Position numbers and translations under genes: made by a program
Notes under the pieces: model-generated
Database searches by the model: none
Told to the model about the DNA's origin: nothing
What the model saw: the letters and a program-made list of their open reading frames with translations, nothing else
In this document: positions 38,117 through 41,090 of the stretch, in pieces
How the letters are laid out: the number at the start of each line of letters is the position of its first letter
Position numbering within the stretch: the first letter of the stretch is position 1
DNA from: a virus
Virus record (IMG/VR): IMGVR_UViG_3300035698_004947
Span: 1 to 41,090 of that record
Reading direction: 5' to 3' (one strand)
Length of the DNA stretch: 41,090 nucleotides

Positions 38117-39034
38117 ATGGAAAAGGAAAAAATCACATCGCTGACTAAAAGCAAAAATGCATTGGATTCTATTGCTACCCGGTTGCAAGTGAACCCGGAA
38201 TTACTAAAGAAAACTCTTAAAGCAACTGTATGCAAAGATTTCAAAACTAAAGACGGGAGATACCGGTCAATTACAGATGAAGAATTTATTAGTTATATTG
38301 TAGTGGCCAACACTTACAAACTCAACCCTTTGACAAAAGAGATATATGCTTTCCCAGATACTCAGGGTGGAGGAATTATCCCGATAGTGTCAACTGACGG
38401 TTGGAATAAACTAATGACTACACACCCGGCTTATAAAACTCATTATTACACCCAGTCAGAAGATATGATTGTAATGAAATTGGCCAAGTCTTGTCCTGAA
38501 TGGATTGAGATTCATATTGTAAAAAAAGATGAGAGTGAAGTTGTGGTTCGGGAATATCTTGACGAATGTTTTAGGGAACTTCCATACAAAAGCCCTTGGC
38601 AAACACATACAAAGAGGATGTTGCGACACAAAACGAAAATTCAAGGGGCAAGAGAAGCATTCGGATTCGGTGGAATATATGATGCAGATGAAGCAGAAAG
38701 AATTGTAGAAGCACAGGTAATTGAAGCCGAACATCAGGCAAAAGTAAAGCCCGAAGTTACTGCACCAAAAGAAAAGGAGAAAGAAAAAGAATCCACGATG
38801 GAGAAAGTGAAAACATCAGATTTGTTAGATAAAACTAACTTCATCACTAAAGAACAACAAAAGGAAATGATTGCCTTTTGTAAGAAGCATAATGTTACAG
38901 AAGCAGAATTAAAGCTATTTCTTGAAATTAATTATGAAGTTGACCTTAAAAGCAAACTACTAAAGGGTGATTTAAAGAAAGTTTGCGATTGGATTAAAAC
39001 AGCTGAGGGCGAAATAGAAATAAAGGATAAATAA
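38117..39034 (+). CDS. bet: Bet/RecT-family single-strand annealing protein
   Basis: The protein (305 residues) carries the Bet signature: TDEEFISYIVVANTYKLNPLTKEIYAFPD, then GIIPIVSTDGWNKLM, and CFRELPYKSPWQTHTKRMLRHKTKIQGAREAFGFGG. It anneals complementary single strands during phage recombination and replication. A charged linker and a C-terminal helical domain follow (about 230-305). The next gene is a PD-(D/E)XK exonuclease, giving the usual annealase-exonuclease pair. Confidence 0.92.
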   Translation: MEKEKITSLTKSKNALDSIATRLQVNPELLKKTLKATVCKDFKTKDGRYRSITDEEFISYIVVANTYKLNPLTKEIYAFPDTQGGGIIPIVSTDGWNKLMTTHPAYKTHYYTQSEDMIVMKLAKSCPEWIEIHIVKKDESEVVVREYLDECFRELPYKSPWQTHTKRMLRHKTKIQGAREAFGFGGIYDADEAERIVEAQVIEAEHQAKVKPEVTAPKEKEKEKESTMEKVKTSDLLDKTNFITKEQQKEMIAFCKKHNVTEAELKLFLEINYEVDLKSKLLKGDLKKVCDWIKTAEGEIEIKDK

Positions 39035-39630
39035 TGCTTGTCTTTAATGAAGAAAAACACGAATATACTGTTGACGGAATCAAGATTAAAAAGTCTTTAA
39101 CCCAAATTTTAGAGAGTGTTGGGATTATTGATTTTAGTTGTGTCCCGGAGAGAATTCTCGGGCCGGCCTTACGGTTTGGAAAGGCTGTTCACAAGGCCAC
39201 AGAATTATATGACTTGGGAATACTTGATGAATCGGCTTTAGATCCGGCATTAAAGCCTTACTTGGCCGGGTGGGTTAAATTTCTCAAAGATACTGGCTTT
39301 GTAGCCCACCTAATTGAGAAGCCATTAGCGGCGAAGATATATGGAACTTGGATAGCAACTACACCAGACCGTATCGGAATGATGAAAGGCAAATTGACAG
39401 ATGTTGAAATAAAAAGCGGATCACTTCTCCCCGGAACAGCAATTCAAACAGCCGGACATAAATTGATTTATGATGTTGGGAAGGAATTTAAAAATCACAT
39501 TAAAGTAAGACTTGGTGTCCGGCTAACCGGCGATGGTAATTGGAGGCCCGAATACTATAAGAATAAAAATGATATGAGTGTGTTTTTGTCTGCATTAAAC
39601 ATAACTAACTGGAAGGAGTTAAATTCATGA
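39034..39630 (+). CDS. PD-(D/E)XK exonuclease, partner of Bet
   Basis: The protein of 198 residues has GKAVH (49-53), DRIG (112-115), DVEIKSG (123-129) and QTAGH (138-142). These are the RecB-like nuclease motifs with a D...ExK centre and a Q-x4 element. It would resect double-stranded ends to provide substrate for Bet. It overlaps Bet by 1 nt and the next gene by 4 nt. Confidence 0.85.
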   Translation: MLVFNEEKHEYTVDGIKIKKSLTQILESVGIIDFSCVPERILGPALRFGKAVHKATELYDLGILDESALDPALKPYLAGWVKFLKDTGFVAHLIEKPLAAKIYGTWIATTPDRIGMMKGKLTDVEIKSGSLLPGTAIQTAGHKLIYDVGKEFKNHIKVRLGVRLTGDGNWRPEYYKNKNDMSVFLSALNITNWKELNS

Positions 39631-40319
39631 TGAATACTATTGAAGTAAAACCACTTGATGTTTCAAAAGTGGAAGGCGAACAAAAAATAGCATTGACTTT
39701 GCTAGAAAAAGCAAAAGGAGTTTGTATTACTACTCAAGGCAGTTATGAAGAAGCCGGAAGATGGTTGCAGACAATCAAAGGAAAAATAAAGGATTTGGAT
39801 TTTCTGCGTAAAGGAATAACTCAGCCCCTCGATACCGCAAAAAAGGCTGTAATGGATTTGTTTAGGCCTCCACAGACCGATTTCAAGATAGCCGAAGGGC
39901 TTATAAAGAAAGCAATGGTCATCTATTCAGATGACCAAGAACGCAAAGTAAATGAGAAAGCAGAAAAATTGCGGCGTCAGGCCGTAGCAGAAGAAGCCCG
40001 GAAGAAAAAAGAACTTGAAAAACGGGCAAAAAAAGCGGAAGATAATGGGAACATAGAAAAAGCAGAAGAATTGAGGGAGAAGAAAGAGGATGTTCATATA
40101 GAAGCCCCTGTCTTAGCACCAACAGTTGATAAACTGAAAGGTGTTCATTATATAGACAAGTGGACTGCCGAAGTATTTGATTTTAAAATTCTCCCAGATG
40201 AATACAAAGTAGAAAATATAAAAATGTTGACTAAAATTGCACAGGCAACTAAGGGTGAAGTGCCAATCCCGGGTGTAAAATTCAAAAAGGAAAAACTTGT
40301 TGCAAGTGGATCAATATAA
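39627..40319 (+). CDS. Coiled-coil protein of the recombination operon, 230 aa
   Basis: The central part (about 90-155) is a long Lys/Glu/Arg/Ala-rich helix likely to be a coiled coil. The N-terminus (DVSKVEGEQKIALTLLEKAKGV) and C-terminus are conserved-looking. Similar proteins are common next to phage Bet/exonuclease genes (DUF1351-like or related), but no activity is established. It ends before a structured leader of the replication gene. Confidence 0.6.
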   Translation: MMNTIEVKPLDVSKVEGEQKIALTLLEKAKGVCITTQGSYEEAGRWLQTIKGKIKDLDFLRKGITQPLDTAKKAVMDLFRPPQTDFKIAEGLIKKAMVIYSDDQERKVNEKAEKLRRQAVAEEARKKKELEKRAKKAEDNGNIEKAEELREKKEDVHIEAPVLAPTVDKLKGVHYIDKWTAEVFDFKILPDEYKVENIKMLTKIAQATKGEVPIPGVKFKKEKLVASGSI

Positions 40320-40327
40320 ATAAATCG

Positions 40328-40429
40328 CCCCGGGTAACTTCCCCGATCTTTTCTTCATTCCGGATCGGGGGCCTTCTCGCCAAAGGTAAAGGCTTACCTC
40401 CTTGTGTTGCCCGGGGGAAAAAAGGAGGT
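40328..40429 (+). promoter_or_regulatory. Candidate regulatory RNA upstream of the replication gene
   Basis: The segment folds as a three-way junction: closing stem CCCCGGGTAAC / GTTGCCCGGGG (40328-40338 with 40406-40416, one G-U), hairpin CCCCGATC/GATCGGGG (40341-40370), and hairpin GGTAA/TTACC (40385-40398). A second pairing is possible: ACCTCCTT (40396-40403) is the exact complement of AAGGAGGT (40422-40429), the ribosome-binding site of the replication gene, and it shares bases with the third hairpin. The two folds compete, as in translational riboswitches. No known class is recognised. Confidence 0.55.
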
Positions 40430-40435
40430 TATAGA

Positions 40436-41090
40436 ATGTCAAGAATTAGATCGCTGAAACCTGAATTTTTTGATGATGAAGATTTAGCTGAACACCCATT
40501 TTGGATAAGAATATTATATGAGGGTTTGTGGGTTAACGCAGATAGAGAAGGTCGTCTTGAAGATAGACCTAAAAAATTAAAGATTAAAATCTTTCCTTAT
40601 GATAAAAAAGTAGATATTGAAAAAGGGTTACAGGATTTAAGTAAAATCAAGGGAGATAGTGAAAGACCTTTTATTATTAGGTATGAAATAAAGGGCGAAA
40701 GGTATATACAAATAGTGAAATGGAAGAAACATCAAAAACCACATCATACTGAAAGAGATAGCGAAATCCCGGCCATGGAAGAAATTTGGGCTAAACATTT
40801 CACCCCGGTGGCCAAACAGTCTAACGGTGAATCAACGGTTAAATCACCGTTAAACACCAAAAAACTCTTTGAAGAAATTTGGGATAAATATCCCAGTAGG
40901 ATAAATAAGAAGGCGGCGAAGCGGCACTTTGAGGTAAGTGTCAAGACAAAAAAAGACTGGGAGAATATTCAAAAAGCCTTAAAGAATTACCTTGAAAGCA
41001 AAAGAGTTAAAAGTGGCTATATCCAGAATGGTTCGACTTGGTTTGGTAACTGGCAAGATTGGATAGACCTTGAAGAATTGCCTTGTTCTA
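40436..41090 (+). CDS. Phage replication initiator (DnaD-like/O-like), N-terminal part; continues at 1-216
   Basis: Residues 1-100 form a winged-helix-like start (MSRIRSIKPEFFDDEDLAEHP..., then VKWKKHQKPHHTERDSE), as in many phage replisome organisers. A polar linker (about 112-135) is followed by a C-terminal domain (LFEEIWDKYPSRINKKAAKRHFEV ...) typical of replication proteins that contact host helicase loaders. The AAGGAGGTTATAGA ribosome-binding site lies in a structured leader. AACGGT repeats in the linker part of the gene suggest an origin. No helicase or polymerase gene is seen in the genome, so host replication proteins would be recruited. Confidence 0.85.
   Translation, partial: MSRIRSLKPEFFDDEDLAEHPFWIRILYEGLWVNADREGRLEDRPKKLKIKIFPYDKKVDIEKGLQDLSKIKGDSERPFIIRYEIKGERYIQIVKWKKHQKPHHTERDSEIPAMEEIWAKHFTPVAKQSNGESTVKSPLNTKKLFEEIWDKYPSRINKKAAKRHFEVSVKTKKDWENIQKALKNYLESKRVKSGYIQNGSTWFGNWQDWIDLEELPCS
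40822..40853 (+). repeat. AACGGT boxes inside the replication gene (candidate origin)
   Basis: TAACGGTGA (40822-40830) and AACGGTTAA (40834-40842) repeat the core AACGGT at 11-bp spacing, and ACCGTTAA (40846-40853) is an inverted copy. They are located in the linker-coding part of the initiator gene, the classical position of iterons in lambda-like O genes. Confidence 0.65.
40964..41090. repeat. Terminal direct repeat, right copy
   Basis: Identical to 1-127. It shows that the window is a complete circular or permuted molecule rather than a fragment. Confidence 0.95.

Noticed and set aside
1-41090. CRISPR arrays, tRNA genes, insertion sequences, integrase or reverse transcriptase
   Set aside because: No regular spacer-repeat array, no cloverleaf, and no recognisable transposase, integrase or reverse transcriptase motifs were seen on either strand.
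1-41090. Global recoding of TGA
   Set aside because: TGA ends many genes in ATGA overlaps (for example 214, 399, 13297), and the other genes have no internal TGA at positions that look coding, so a standard code is kept.

Overview
The window is a complete tailed-phage genome from a circular map, cut open inside one gene. The first 127 bases (1-127) are identical to the last 127 (40964-41090), so the unique circle is about 40,963 bp, and the replication-protein gene at 40436-41090 continues at 1-216. All credible genes lie on the + strand and are tightly packed, with many 1-4 nt ATGA/TAATG overlaps and strong AGGAGG-type ribosome-binding sites. The DNA is AT-rich. The gene set is siphovirus-like: HK97-type head, lambda-type tail tip (M-L-K-I/J-like genes) and a 655-residue tape measure. 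The host cannot be named. SleB-like hydrolase, a BppU-like protein and strong Shine-Dalgarno sites hint at a Firmicutes-like host, while the lambda-like tail tip and a small lipoprotein leave a diderm possible. I saw no integrase, DNA polymerase, helicase, tRNA or CRISPR array.

Early region (about 35,760, across the circle join, to 3270). A control region at 35,781-35,909 carries three 13-bp repeats, two AACGGTTA boxes 11 bp apart and an 11-bp inverted repeat. It follows two terminator-like hairpins. Downstream are small proteins, an HExxH metallopeptidase, a DUF1064 nuclease, an HTH protein, a Bet/RecT annealase with a PD-(D/E)XK exonuclease, a structured leader that may mask a ribosome-binding site, and the replication initiator with AACGGT boxes inside its gene. 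After the join come a SleB-like endolysin, several small and zinc-ribbon proteins, a YopX-family protein, a membrane protein and a lipoprotein. A 150-nt multi-hairpin element (3276-3426) closes this region.

Late region (3469-35,650). A clear promoter (TTGACT-17-TATATA) starts an operon with an unusual first block: a ParB-fold protein, an asparagine-synthase-like PP-loop ATPase and a radical SAM protein whose gene has an in-frame TGA followed by 56 further open codons. Next come small and large terminase. A fibre/glycan block is inserted between terminase and portal: BppU-like protein, a GPT-rich collagen-like fibre, a methyltransferase, a capsule-type glycosyltransferase and a second DUF2793-type fibre. 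The head genes follow (portal, protease-scaffold, decoration protein, major capsid protein). A 1021-residue enzyme with five predicted domains (MptE-like, two GT-A, methyltransferase, GT29-like) sits between the capsid gene and the head-tail connectors. The tail genes include a programmed -1 frameshift in the chaperone pair and a tail-tip J protein split by a +1 frame change. The operon ends with fibre and carbohydrate-binding genes, a membrane/coiled-coil protein, a permuted NlpC/P60-like protein and a papain-family protease.

The two most promising undescribed systems are the ParB / AsnB-like / radical SAM cassette, possibly nucleic-acid modification, and a virion glycosylation apparatus built from the collagen-like fibre, two separate glycosyltransferase loci and two methyltransferase domains. 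Both functions are inferences from family membership and gene order.
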